Positions 54,505 to 63,867 are shown, counted from the first letter of the stretch. The stretch is DNA of 64,000 nt from an uncultured Acetobacteraceae bacterium (GCA_943912335.1 CALTUD010000005.1:81916-145915); one strand, 5' to 3'. Translations and numbers: made by a program. The notes: a model not told the origin generated them from the sequence alone.

Positions 54505-57500
54505 CGTGCGGCCGGTCGTTCCAGGCGCTTCCGGGCGGCGCGCATGCGCAGACGCAGCCAGGGATGCCGCTTTTCCACGAAGGCGACCATGGTGCGCTTG
54601 TTGTCGGATTGCTCGGTGATGGCGTTGACCATCGAGCTGGCATGGACGCGGTAGAAGCCGAGTTCTTCCGGCACCGGCACGCCGTGCAGCCCGAGTTCGA
54701 CCAGACGGCACCAGAGCGAGAAATCCTCCCAGCCCATGGCGTCGCGCCGGACGTAGTAGCCGCCAGCGGCCGCCCAGGCCCATTTGGCGATCAGGGCCAT
54801 GGCGTCGATGTAGTTGCCGGAGGCGAGGCGCGCAGGCTGGAAATCGTCCGCCCCCATGACGAGATCGGCACCGCCGAACTGGCGGATGCGCGGATAGGCG
54901 AAGGCGGCCAGGGCGTCGGTTTCCACCGCGCGCAGCAGGGTCTCGCAGGCGTTCGGGGCAAGGCGATTGTCGGAATCCAGAACCATGATCCAGGGCGTTT
55001 CCGCCTGATCGAACACCAGATTGCGTGCGCCGCCGAGACCGGCATTGGTGCGTGTGCGAAGGATGCGCAGGCGGTTGAAGCGGGTACGGTTGCGTTCGGC
55101 CCAGTCCAGCAGGAGTGGGATCGAGGCGTCGCGCGAGCCGTCATCGACCACCACGAGGTCGATGTGTTCCAGAGACTGTTTCGAGACCGACTCGAGCGTT
55201 TCCGGCAGGTAGGTCTCGTAGTTATACGAGGTCATGCCGATGGTGACCTGCGCCTCGCCGAGCCGGTCGAACGAGAACAGAAGCTCTCCGTCGGGAATTT
55301 CCGGCAGACCCGCGGGCGGATAATCGCCGCGCCGCAGGACGAGATCGGCCGCGCGGGCGGCCGTCACGCCGCCGTCGAGCTGCGCCAGCAGGAGCGCCCA
55401 GAGTTCGGCCTGACGCCTGGGGCCGAACCGCCACAACACGTCGTTGCGGGCGTTGCGGGCGACGCTGTGGCGCAGCGCGGGGTCGTCCACCAGGCGCAGC
55501 AGGGTGTCGGTCCAGGCGGCATCGTCCGGCGGCAGGAAGCCGGTCACGCCGTCGCCGACGGCGCGTCGGAACGGTGCGGTCGGGCTGGCGACGAGGCAGA
55601 CCCCGGCCAGGGCGGATTCGAAATATTTGAGCTCGCTCTTGGCCTCGCAGAACGGGTTGGCCAGCTCCAGCGGGCAGAGGGAGATGTCGAACCGGGCCAG
55701 CTCGCCGGGGAGATCGGCCAGCGGCACCATGTCGCGCCATTCGATCTGCTCGACAAAGGGCAGCAATTCCGGGAACTCGTCGACCAGAACGAGGCCTTCG
55801 CCGCTGCGGCCGTCCCGGAACAAGGTGAGGCGCGCCTGCGGGCGGTCGGCGAGCACGGCGGCCAGGGCGGGGACGATGGTGGCGAAGTCGCGCTGATGGG
55901 TGCGTGTGCCGCCGGCATAGCCGAGGCGAACCAGCCCGTCCTCGCTGCGCTCGCCGCGCAACCGCGCGGCCCGGCGCGACGCACGCGCGACCTCGGCGTC
56001 GAAGCTGTTGGGGATGACCTGCACCATCGGGTGCTGCAGCCCGGCGGCCGCGGCCAACTCTCGCGTGGTGGCGATGCAGAGATCGCTGTTGGTCAGCGTG
56101 CGCTGCATGGACTGGAAATAGGAGCGGCTTTCCGCCTCGGTGACGAAGGCGGTACGGATTCCGTCGATGATCTCCGCCACCGCGAGGGAGGGCTGGAAGA
56201 TCAGGTCGTCGATGTCGAAGGCGACGCGGGTGCGGGCGGCGGCGGCCAGATCGAGCATGGTCTGCACGTGGCCGCTATGCCCGGCGCGCCACAGTACCAG
56301 AAGGTCGGCGGCGGCGAGATTGTCCGGATTGACCCCGGCGATGTCGACGCACTCTGCCTCGTAGCCGGCGGCGCGGCAGGCGGCGGCGTTGCGGAGGGTG
56401 CGATAGGTGGCGCCGGGCGTGCCGGGTTCGCCGGCCACGAACAGGATGCGGCGGATCGGCCGCCAGCCGTTCGGTCCCGGCGCGGGGGCGATCGCGGGTT
56501 CCGCCGCCACGGTGTCCGGGCCGTGTTCGGGCAAGACGATCCCGGCGGGAGCGGGCGACTCGTCGCCGGTCGGGTCCGGGGCGGGAGCGGTCTCGGTCGG
56601 AGGGTCCGGATATAAGGGGAGGTCGGCGGCGGCCGGCGGTTCTGGCGCCGGAAGGATGGCGGGGGAGACGCGCAGATGCGCCCGGACGGAGCGCAACGGA
56701 CGCGTCAGCCGCCATGAGACGGAGTTCTGCAATGCCTGCAGACGGCGTTCGGCCGCTTCCAGGGCCTGCCTGAGCGTCGCCGAGGTCGCGTGGGCTTCGC
56801 CCAAGGCCTGGGCGGCGATCAGCCGCTGCTCCTGTTGCTCGGCCAGGAACGCCGCGCGCTGTGCTTGTTGTTCCGTGCCGGCGGCCTGGCGAACGGCGTC
56901 GAGTTTCGCCTGGACCGAGGCGAAACCGGTCTCCAGGCGGGCTTCGGTGTCGTTCCGCTCCTGGCGATGCCGGAGATCCTGCGCGTCCAGGCGCGTGGAG
57001 GCGTCCAGCAGATCGCGCTCGAGGCGATAGCGATCGGCCTTGGTCGAGGCGAGCTCGTCGCGGAGTCGGTCATGGGCGGCCGACAAGGCCTGGAGCGTGC
57101 CGCGCAGCTCGGCCTGGATCGCCCGTTCCTGCTCGTCCGACCGGATTCGCGCGACGGACTCCTCCGACCGGCGTGCTTCGAGGCGCCAGCGCTCGCCAAG
57201 ATGGGCGAAACGATCGCGCAGACGCGTTGCGTCCCGGGAGTCCGCCCTCCCGTCGAGCAGCGGCGCCAGCATCGCCGGCACGGTTTCGCCGCCTGCCAGA
57301 ACGGCCAGGCCGGGTTCCTGGTCCAGAACGAAGGCCGGTCGGTCCCGGAGCCAGTCGATCCAGGCGGCATCCGGCCCGGCGGCATCCCGGAACAGCCCGT
57401 GGATCGCCAGGACCGCATCGGGTTGCAGCTTAAGAAGCCAGGGCGCCAGCGTGTCCGGACGGTCCTGCCGGCCCACGCTCATGATCAGCAGGGCGATCGA

Positions 57501-57890
57501 CCGGTCGGGGATGGAAGACAGGTCGGACGGATCCGGGATCGCCGCCAGCCGCGAGAAGGCGCTGTAACGGCTGTCGTGCCGGGCTGCCAGATCGGGCGAT
57601 GGTTCCGCCGCCCGGTCGAACAGCAACCGGCAGCGCGTCGGCAGATCCAGCCGTCCAACGGTTTCGCAACAGGCCAGATAGGCCGGAAACGCTTCGGCCC
57701 CCAAAGCCACCAGACTGGACGGATGTCGGGCGGCGACGAGCCAGCACAGGAACGGAATCTGTCCTGCCCAATCAGTGTGAGCGGCGTCGCGAGGCAGGCG
57801 GACGAACGCGCCATCCAGCGCGGGATGCAGCAAGGCCGCCACCGCGGAGGAAGGGTCGGACACGGACAGAGATCCTGGGGCGGTCTGCAT
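54501..57890 (-). CDS. Large multi-domain glycosyltransferase (methyltransferase-like, GT4 and GT2)
   Basis: An 1129-residue protein. Residues 35-215 resemble the class I SAM methyltransferase domain often found at the start of such enzymes, but are degenerate. Residues 235-400 are predicted coiled coil ending in SVSWRLTRPLR (390-400). A GT4-type domain covers about 480-830 (RILFVAGEPGTPGATYRTL, RVAFDIDDLIF, LKYFESALAGV). A GT2 domain covers about 875-1100 (VTIGMTSYNYETYLPETLESV, VVVDDGSRDAS, MVLDSDNRLAP). It probably builds a surface glycan from nucleotide sugars. The gene diverges from the beta-roll protein gene and overlaps the epimerase start. Confidence 0.88.
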   Translation of the reverse strand: MQTAPGSLSVSDPSSAVAALLHPALDGAFVRLPRDAAHTDWAGQIPFLCWLVAARHPSSLVALGAEAFPAYLACCETVGRLDLPTRCRLLFDRAAEPSPDLAARHDSRYSAFSRLAAIPDPSDLSSIPDRSIALLIMSVGRQDRPDTLAPWLLKLQPDAVLAIHGLFRDAAGPDAAWIDWLRDRPAFVLDQEPGLAVLAGGETVPAMLAPLLDGRADSRDATRLRDRFAHLGERWRLEARRSEESVARIRSDEQERAIQAELRGTLQALSAAHDRLRDELASTKADRYRLERDLLDASTRLDAQDLRHRQERNDTEARLETGFASVQAKLDAVRQAAGTEQQAQRAAFLAEQQEQRLIAAQALGEAHATSATLRQALEAAERRLQALQNSVSWRLTRPLRSVRAHLRVSPAILPAPEPPAAADLPLYPDPPTETAPAPDPTGDESPAPAGIVLPEHGPDTVAAEPAIAPAPGPNGWRPIRRILFVAGEPGTPGATYRTLRNAAACRAAGYEAECVDIAGVNPDNLAAADLLVLWRAGHSGHVQTMLDLAAAARTRVAFDIDDLIFQPSLAVAEIIDGIRTAFVTEAESRSYFQSMQRTLTNSDLCIATTRELAAAAGLQHPMVQVIPNSFDAEVARASRRAARLRGERSEDGLVRLGYAGGTRTHQRDFATIVPALAAVLADRPQARLTLFRDGRSGEGLVLVDEFPELLPFVEQIEWRDMVPLADLPGELARFDISLCPLELANPFCEAKSELKYFESALAGVCLVASPTAPFRRAVGDGVTGFLPPDDAAWTDTLLRLVDDPALRHSVARNARNDVLWRFGPRRQAELWALLLAQLDGGVTAARAADLVLRRGDYPPAGLPEIPDGELLFSFDRLGEAQVTIGMTSYNYETYLPETLESVSKQSLEHIDLVVVDDGSRDASIPLLLDWAERNRTRFNRLRILRTRTNAGLGGARNLVFDQAETPWIMVLDSDNRLAPNACETLLRAVETDALAAFAYPRIRQFGGADLVMGADDFQPARLASGNYIDAMALIAKWAWAAAGGYYVRRDAMGWEDFSLWCRLVELGLHGVPVPEELGFYRVHASSMVNAITEQSDNKRTMVAFVEKRHPWLRLRMRAARKRLERPAAR

Positions 57891-58217
57891 GGAGCGGAAT
57901 GGGTGACCCGGCGCGCCCGACTCGTCAATGGCGGCAGCGGGAGGCGCCGACGCTCAATATTCATCATTCTCTAACGATTTTGTGTGTCTTTACCTGTCGC
58001 GGATCATCGGGAACTCGATAGTTCCCAACTGTTCCGGTTCACATTCGGCGGAGCGAAGAGATATTGGAGCAGAATTGGGACGAATGCCGAAAATAGGATT
58101 CGATCTGACGGGATTTTTGGTTGCAGTGCGGCATAATCGTCGGTAGTTTCCGCAGTGCACGCATCGGTCGTGGCGTCCGCTCCATCGGGGCACGCCGGCA
58201 TCGCAGGAGAGTTCGAC
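57891..58217. other. Divergent intergenic region of 327 bases
   Basis: No convincing gene. The stretch from about 57955 to 58110 is clearly more AT-rich than its surroundings and probably carries promoters for the large glycosyltransferase and the beta-roll protein. It contains an inverted repeat and three GTTC words (58021, 58031, 58037). An AGGAGA ribosome-binding site lies at the right-hand end, just before 58218. Confidence 0.6.
58009..58026. promoter_or_regulatory. Inverted repeat upstream of the beta-roll protein gene
   Basis: GGGAACTCGATAGTTCCC has perfect 7-bp arms and a 4-base centre. It is followed by further GTTC words at 58031 and 58037. It could be an operator or part of a leader stem. 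The GTTC spacing does not fit the LexA rule of N7. Confidence 0.4.
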
Positions 58218-59588
58218 ATGGCAGGTGGTATCGTTACGGTCGTCGGTTCAGGCGGCTATCACACAATTCCGGTTACGGTGAACGGCTCCCAGGCCTTCAC
58301 TCTCGCGAAGGCCTATGCCGCCGCCGTGGACGCGGCGTCCGCGTCCGGCAGCTATTTCATGGCGGCCGTGGACCAGAGCTCGACCGCTCCGGTTCCGCCG
58401 GCGGGTTCCTCGGTGAACGAGCTGGTCGCGACCTCGGGCGGCATCTTCACCTATGCCTCCGGTTATGACCACTTCATTACCGACACCGTTCAGCGCGTGC
58501 TGATCGACGCCACGGCGGCGACCAGCGGCCAGACTCTGTCGACCCTCGTCGGCACCGGCGGCGCGACCTACCTCGCGGGTGCGGAAAGCGGCACCTTCAT
58601 CGCGGGCGGCGGCAACAACCTCTTCATCAATTCCGGCGCCGGCGCCTACACGGTCGCCACCAGCGACGGCAACGACACGATCTTCTCCGGCAACGGCAAC
58701 AGCTCGATCGACGCCGGTCTCGGTAACAACCTGATCGTGCTCGGCAACGGCGCCGACACCGTCAACTCCGAGGGTACGGATCGTATCTTCCTGGGTTCGG
58801 GCTCCGACACGCTGAACATGTTCGGTTCGAACTCCACGGTCTATGGCGGCACCGGCACCTCCTACATCGAGGGCATTGGCGGTTCGCACAACACCTTCAC
58901 GCTGAACGGCGTTTCCACCGTCTTCGCCGGCGCGAACGACACCATCAACGCGTCCGCCGCGACCACCGTGTTCGGTGCCAGCAACGGTCCGACCACCGTG
59001 TCCGAGTTCGGCAGCAGCACGCTGACCTTCATCGGCGGCGCCGCGGCGAGCGCGACCGTCAATGCCGGCATGGGCGTTGCCACGGTGTTCGGCTCCAACG
59101 GCTCCAACATCACCTTCACGGGCGGCAACGCCAACACGCACTCCGTGCTGGTCGCCGGTTCGGGCAACGAGACCCTCAACGGTTCGGGCAGCACGGTCGG
59201 TTTCGCCGGCTTCATCTCGAACGTGTCGTCGGTCGTTGGTGCGGGTGGCATCAACAGCATCGCTGGCGGCACGGGCGCTGACACGCTGGTGGCCGGTCTC
59301 GGCCAGCAGACGCTGACCGGTGGTTCGGGCGCGGGCAACCTGTTCGTCATCGCCGCCAACGGCACGGCGCACGGGTCGGGTGCGGCTCCGAGCATCACCA
59401 TCAGCGATTTCGGCAGCGCGTCCGGCAACCTGGTGGGTCTGTTCGGTTACGGCTCGAACGAAGTGGCGAACGCCCTGTCGACGGCCAAGACCGTCGGCGG
59501 CAACACCACCATCACCCTCGCCGACAACAGCACCGTCACCTTCACCAACGTGACGAACCTCGACCCCTCGAAGTTCTTCGGCGGCTAA
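58218..59588 (+). CDS. Gly/Asn/Thr/Ser-rich beta-roll surface protein, RTX-like
   Basis: A 456-residue protein with no Cys, three Lys and two Arg, giving an acidic, repeat-rich sequence. From about residue 125 to 400 it contains irregular repeats of the type GxGNxxIxxGxGxD (GNDTIFSGNGNSSIDAGLG, GNGADTVNSEGTDRIFLGSGSDTL, GGTGADTLVAGLGQQTLTGGSG) close to calcium-binding RTX nonapeptides. The end is TVTFTNVTNLDPSKFFGG. There is no signal peptide, which suits type I secretion. A strong AGGAGA site precedes the ATG and a good terminator follows, so it may be abundant. Glycosyltransferases flank it on both sides. Confidence 0.82.
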   Translation: MAGGIVTVVGSGGYHTIPVTVNGSQAFTLAKAYAAAVDAASASGSYFMAAVDQSSTAPVPPAGSSVNELVATSGGIFTYASGYDHFITDTVQRVLIDATAATSGQTLSTLVGTGGATYLAGAESGTFIAGGGNNLFINSGAGAYTVATSDGNDTIFSGNGNSSIDAGLGNNLIVLGNGADTVNSEGTDRIFLGSGSDTLNMFGSNSTVYGGTGTSYIEGIGGSHNTFTLNGVSTVFAGANDTINASAATTVFGASNGPTTVSEFGSSTLTFIGGAAASATVNAGMGVATVFGSNGSNITFTGGNANTHSVLVAGSGNETLNGSGSTVGFAGFISNVSSVVGAGGINSIAGGTGADTLVAGLGQQTLTGGSGAGNLFVIAANGTAHGSGAAPSITISDFGSASGNLVGLFGYGSNEVANALSTAKTVGGNTTITLADNSTVTFTNVTNLDPSKFFGG

Positions 59589-59640
59589 ACCGTCGAACTC
59601 TTCGAACTTCTTCGGCAGGTTTGCCGACGACCACGTGCAG

Positions 59641-59670
59641 AAAACCGGGCCTTTTGGCCCGGTTTTTTTT
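59641..59670 (+). terminator. Rho-independent terminator after the beta-roll protein gene
   Basis: AAAACCGGGCC-TTTT-GGCCCGGTTTT: a stem of at least 7 G-C pairs extended by A-T pairs, then a run of eight T. It is the best terminator in the window and begins 53 bases after the stop. Confidence 0.9.
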
Positions 59671-59703
59671 GGACCAACGCTCATCGACGGTTAATGGAGC
59701 GGT

Positions 59704-62526
59704 ATGGACCCGATCTTCCCCACGCATGAACATGTCCCTGCCTCGCCGGACAGCGACGATCCCGCTGTTCTGGCGCGGGAACTGGAGCGAACGCGTCTCC
59801 TGCTGGAAGGCGCCTTGGCCAGCCTGCGCTTGCAGGGCATGCGTGGCGATGGTCTGCAGGCCGGTCTGGACGATGCCCGCAACAGGCTGGGCCAGCTGCA
59901 GCATTCCGTGTCATGGCGTCTGACCACGCCGCTTCGTTATGCCCGGGCCTTGGCCGCCGGACGTCTGCCCACCGGGCATAGCTTTCCTCAGGCAGCACGG
60001 CGGCTGCGCGAGATCGCCGAGGAAGAAGGCGCGATCGGGCTGCTGCGCCGCGGCGGCCGCCTGGTGCCGACGATTCCCGGCAGCGGCACCGTCCGGCGCA
60101 AACTGTCGCAGCACCGCTCTCTGTCTGGCACGACCGCGACGGGCGAAACCGCGGACACGCCCGATCCCTATGCCGCGCCGATCCGTGCGGGGGGGCTGGC
60201 GATCCTCGAACCGACGGTGCTGATCGTCGCCGAACTCAGCATTCCGCAATGTGCCAAATATCGTGTCTGGCAAAAGAAGGAGATGCTGGAGTCGCTCGGC
60301 TGGCGCTGCCAGGTCATCAGCTGGCGCGAGCTGGATCACGTGTCGACGGCGATGCAGCTTTGCACCCACCTCATCTTTTATCGCGTGCCGGCGGAGAAGC
60401 CGGTTCTGGCGATGATCGACGATGCGAGGCGGCTCGGACTCGATCCGATCTGGGAAGTCGACGACCTGATCTTCGACGAGCCGCTTTATCGTCAGAACAG
60501 CAACCTCAAGACCTTGGACAAGCCCCTTCGCGAACAGGTTCTGGCCGGGGTGCGTCTTTATCGCGCCGCCATGCTGGCCTGCGGACGGGCGATCGCGTCG
60601 ACCGGCACGCTGGCGCAGACCATGCGCGATGCCGGCGTGGCCCAGGTGCAGGTCGTGGAGAACGCGCTCGACCGGGAAACTCTGGAGATCGCGGCCAGTC
60701 TGCGCGACACGCGCCGACCCCTGCCAGGGTTCACCACCATCGTCTACGGTTCCGGCACCAAGACCCACGATGCCGATTTCCGCTGCGCCGCTCCGGCGAT
60801 CCTGCGTTTGCTGCGCCGCCATCCTGCGCTGCGTCTGCGCATTGTCGGCGAACTGACGATTCCGGAGTCGTTCGAGTCGGTCGAAGGCCAGATCGAGACT
60901 ATCCCTGGCACCGATTATCGCAACTACCTGCGGCTTCTGTCCGAAGCGGACATCGCCATCGCGCCGCTCGAGCCGACGTTGTTCAACGATGCCAAGAGCA
61001 ACATCAAGTTCCAGGAAGCGGCGATCCTTGGCATGCCGAGCGTCTGCTCGCCCTGCCGCAGCTTCACCGAGATCGTGCGGCACGACCAGAACGGCATGCT
61101 GGCGAATGACGCGGCCGGTTGGGAACGCGCCCTGGAGGCGTTGATCCTCGATCCCGGCCTGCGCGCGCGGCTCGGGACACAGGCGCTGGACGACGTGCTG
61201 GATCGTTATGCACCCGAGCGAATCGCGGAAACGCAGGTCTCGGCCTTGTTCGGTCTGCCGTCCGCGCGTGTGGCGGCGCCACTGCGGATCCTGTCGGCGA
61301 ACATCTTCTTCGCGCCGCAGAGTTTCGGAGGCGCCACCATCGTCGCGCAGGAGCTGGCGAGCCGGCTGAGCGCCACGGAGGGTGTGGATCTCTGCGTCTT
61401 CACGTCGCGCCCGCAGATCCCGGATCGCGTCAACGGTCTGCTGCGCTACGATTGGGCGGGCATCCCCGTCTTCGCCACCAGCCTGTCTTCCGCCGGCGAC
61501 CAGGTGGTGCAGCTCGACAATCCGTCCATCACCCATGTGTTCGGGCAGGTTCTGGATGCGCTGCGTCCGGACGTCGTGCACGCCCATTCGATTCAGGGCT
61601 TCGGCGCGTCCATCATGCGGCTGTGCCAGGAGCGCGGCATTCCCACCGTGATCACGCTGCACGACCCGTGGTGGTTGTGCGACCGGCATTTCATGGTGCG
61701 CGGCGATCGCCGTTATTGTTTCCAGACCACGATCGATCTGAAGGTCTGCCAGAACTGTCTGCCGCATGCGCGCCATCTGGAGGATCGCATGCGCATCATG
61801 ATGGGCGTTCTGCGGAACACGACCCTGTTGCTGTCGCCCAGCGAAACCCATCGCCAGCTTTATCTCGCGAACGGACTTTCTCCCGATCGGGTCAAGGTCA
61901 ATCGCAACGGCATCCGTATGCCCGAAATGCCGCGATCACGTCGCCAGCGGGGCCGGACGCTGCGGTTCGGCTATGTCGGCGGCAACGAGGCGATCAAGGG
62001 GTTCCACCTGATCCGCAAGGCGTTCGAGGCGCTGGAGCGCGACGACTGGGAACTGGTTCTGGTCGACAACACACTCAATCTCGGCTTCCGTTCGATCGAC
62101 GTGTCGGCGTGGAAGGTGAAGGGCACGATACGCGTGGTGCCGGCCTACACGCAGGCGAGCATGGACGCGTTCTTCGACGGCATCGACGTTCTCCTGTTTC
62201 CGTCGCAATGGAAGGAGAGCTTCGGACTCACCGTGCGCGAGGCACTGGCGCGCGATGTCTGGGTGATCTGTACGGCGGGCGGCGGGCAGGCGGAAGAAGT
62301 CAGAGACGGCGTCAACGGCACGCTCATCGCCCTCGACGGCCGCCATGACGAATTGCAGGCGGCGGTCACGGCGCTTCTGGACGATCCAGACAGGGTCTCC
62401 GCCTTCCGCAATCCGTTCTCCGGCACATTGGCGACCTATGACAGCCAGTATCGGGAATTGCTCGGCATGATCCGTCAGGTGGTCAGCGGAGAAGGTTCAG
62501 TGCCGCTTCCGGCTGATCGCAGCTGA
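59704..62526 (+). CDS. Double GT4-type glycosyltransferase
   Basis: A 940-residue protein. The start has a short helical segment and the motif SVSWRLTTPLR (68-78), also found in the large glycosyltransferase on the other side of the beta-roll gene. The first GT4-type region covers about 170-510 (TVLIVAELSIPQCAKYRV, DPIWEVDDLIFDEPLY, SNIKFQEAAILGMPSVCS). The second covers about 515-915 (ILSANIFFAPQSFGGATIVAQELASRL, VVHAHSIQGFG, FGLTVREALARDVWVICT). It probably adds two successive sugars. The C-terminus overlaps the convergent RgpF gene by 44 bases. Confidence 0.9.
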   Translation: MDPIFPTHEHVPASPDSDDPAVLARELERTRLLLEGALASLRLQGMRGDGLQAGLDDARNRLGQLQHSVSWRLTTPLRYARALAAGRLPTGHSFPQAARRLREIAEEEGAIGLLRRGGRLVPTIPGSGTVRRKLSQHRSLSGTTATGETADTPDPYAAPIRAGGLAILEPTVLIVAELSIPQCAKYRVWQKKEMLESLGWRCQVISWRELDHVSTAMQLCTHLIFYRVPAEKPVLAMIDDARRLGLDPIWEVDDLIFDEPLYRQNSNLKTLDKPLREQVLAGVRLYRAAMLACGRAIASTGTLAQTMRDAGVAQVQVVENALDRETLEIAASLRDTRRPLPGFTTIVYGSGTKTHDADFRCAAPAILRLLRRHPALRLRIVGELTIPESFESVEGQIETIPGTDYRNYLRLLSEADIAIAPLEPTLFNDAKSNIKFQEAAILGMPSVCSPCRSFTEIVRHDQNGMLANDAAGWERALEALILDPGLRARLGTQALDDVLDRYAPERIAETQVSALFGLPSARVAAPLRILSANIFFAPQSFGGATIVAQELASRLSATEGVDLCVFTSRPQIPDRVNGLLRYDWAGIPVFATSLSSAGDQVVQLDNPSITHVFGQVLDALRPDVVHAHSIQGFGASIMRLCQERGIPTVITLHDPWWLCDRHFMVRGDRRYCFQTTIDLKVCQNCLPHARHLEDRMRIMMGVLRNTTLLLSPSETHRQLYLANGLSPDRVKVNRNGIRMPEMPRSRRQRGRTLRFGYVGGNEAIKGFHLIRKAFEALERDDWELVLVDNTLNLGFRSIDVSAWKVKGTIRVVPAYTQASMDAFFDGIDVLLFPSQWKESFGLTVREALARDVWVICTAGGGQAEEVRDGVNGTLIALDGRHDELQAAVTALLDDPDRVSAFRNPFSGTLATYDSQYRELLGMIRQVVSGEGSVPLPADRS

Positions 62527-63382
62527 TCGCCGCGTAGAGCGCGCGCATGATCGTGGTCTGCCGCCGGTGCGGCAGGCCGGGTCTGCATGCCAGCGCCTCC
62601 TCCACCATCGCGACGTCCAGCGGGCCTGTGCCGAGCAGACTGCGCCAGCGATCCGCCCAGCCGATCCTGGCCGGATTGTCCCGCAGCAGATCGGCTTTCA
62701 GGAACGGCACCGCGCCCGACCGCACCACCGACAGATAGTCCAGATGCATCGGATTGCCGGGCACCAGCCTGCGCAGTCTTCGGTTCGGCGCGCGCCATCG
62801 CGAGTCCCAGTCGAGACCTTCGGCCAGAATGGCGGCGCCGAGACCCAGTTCGCCATGCAGGACGATCTGGTCGCGCGTCATCTCGTCGAAAGGTTGTTCG
62901 AAGATCCGCCGGACCGCCGGAGACCGGAAACTTCCATTGCGGAAGAGCAGGAACCAGGATTGGAGGTGCCAGCGTCCTTCGCGCGATTCGGTCATGCCCC
63001 ACACGTCGTTCGGTCGCTCTCGCATGGCGGAGAGAAGGGGCGCCAGCGGAAACACGGGGCCGAACACGCTGTCGTTGGCGAGTAGCACCTCCGCTGCGCC
63101 TTCGGTGCATCCATGTCGCACGAGAGACTGCCATGCGCCGAAGTCATGACCAGTATTCGGCCGATGGTGGACGCGAACGCCGAGCGCGCCGAGCCGCTCG
63201 GCGTCGCGCGCATCGAGCCGGCCCGCACCGGACCATGCCATATGTACGGCATAACCGCTTTCCGCGAGCGCTCGAACATAGCAGTCCGTAGAAGAAAGAA
63301 TTCGAACGCTGTCGCCCGATGCCGTGCGCGGATCGAAGGCCGCGAACAGGCAGACGCGAGTTTTGTCGGCGGAAGGGCTCAT
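62483..63382 (-). CDS. RgpF-family (rhamnan synthesis F-like) protein
   Basis: A 299-residue protein matching the RgpF family: the N-terminal VHHRPNTGHDFGAWQS, LLANDSVFGPVFPL, and GMTESREGRWHLQSWFLLFRN. Such proteins take part in making rhamnose-containing or other surface polysaccharides, probably as glycosyltransferases; the enzyme activity of single-domain forms is not settled. It converges on the double-GT4 gene, overlapping it by 44 bases, and has a palindrome just before its start. Confidence 0.87.
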   Translation of the reverse strand: MSPSADKTRVCLFAAFDPRTASGDSVRILSSTDCYVRALAESGYAVHMAWSGAGRLDARDAERLGALGVRVHHRPNTGHDFGAWQSLVRHGCTEGAAEVLLANDSVFGPVFPLAPLLSAMRERPNDVWGMTESREGRWHLQSWFLLFRNGSFRSPAVRRIFEQPFDEMTRDQIVLHGELGLGAAILAEGLDWDSRWRAPNRRLRRLVPGNPMHLDYLSVVRSGAVPFLKADLLRDNPARIGWADRWRSLLGTGPLDVAMVEEALACRPGLPHRRQTTIMRALYAAISCDQPEAALNLLR

Positions 63383-63392
63383 GCGGATCCGG

Positions 63393-63406
63393 CTTGATAT
63401 ATCAAG
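63393..63406. promoter_or_regulatory. Perfect 14-bp palindrome ahead of the rgpF-like gene
   Basis: CTTGATATATCAAG is a perfect palindrome 11 bases before the RgpF-family start codon, in the 215-base gap shared with the HU gene. It may be an operator. It is shorter in the middle than the TTGAT-N4-ATCAA of FNR/FixK sites. Confidence 0.4.
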
Positions 63407-63597
63407 TTGAGGGCGGCATTCGGACGTTAAGTGAACATAAATCTAGTCGCAGTCAGCAGCTTTGCGCCTTACGGTTTCCAAATACACCTTGGCGTCGCAT
63501 TGACCCAGAGCGTAGAAAGCGGAAACCGAAACGGGGTCGACGCGCGAGATGGCTCGCGAGAGCGCCCTGGTTCATCGAATGGGAGCCCATTGGTCAC

Positions 63598-63867
63598 ATG
63601 AGCAAAGCCTTCATCGCCGGCGTTATCCAGGATTCGCTCGACTGCACCGGCGTTGCCGCCAATCAGGCCGCCGCCGATCTGATCGCCGCGATTGTGCGCG
63701 AACTGAAGAAGGAGGGCGGTTTCACGCTTCCGTCGTTCGGCACCTTCACCGTTCGTAAGACCAAGGCCCGCAAGGCGCTGAACCCGCGCACCGGCGAGCC
63801 GGTGAAGGTCAAGGCTGGCAAGACCGTCCGCTTTAAGGCAAGCCCGAATCTGAAGAAGGCCGTCTAA
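63598..63867 (+). CDS. HU-family DNA-binding protein
   Basis: An 89-residue nucleoid protein of the HU/IHF fold. It has a helical N-terminus (MSKAFIAGVIQDSLDCTGV), the beta-arm region GGFTLPSFGTFTVRKTKARKALNPRTGEPV and the basic end KTVRFKASPNLKKAV. The family usually has VA/I at other positions, and this form resembles HU paralogues found in Acetobacteraceae rather than IHF. The start is the ATG at 63598; a longer frame upstream has no homology. Confidence 0.93.
   Translation: MSKAFIAGVIQDSLDCTGVAANQAAADLIAAIVRELKKEGGFTLPSFGTFTVRKTKARKALNPRTGEPVKVKAGKTVRFKASPNLKKAV

Noticed and set aside
54486..56615. A 700-residue open frame opposite the large glycosyltransferase
   Set aside because: Antisense to clear GT4 and GT2 motifs; the predicted product has no family pattern.
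58011..58034. LexA box in the beta-roll promoter region
   Set aside because: GAAC/GTTC words occur, but spacing is N6 in direct orientation rather than N7, and the gene is not an SOS function.
58248..59684. A 478-residue open frame opposite the beta-roll gene
   Set aside because: Repetitive Val/Arg/Gly product arises from the repeat-rich sense strand. The sense strand has a ribosome-binding site and terminator.
63393..63406. FNR/FixK site
   Set aside because: The half-sites TTGAT and ATCAA are separated by two bases, not four.
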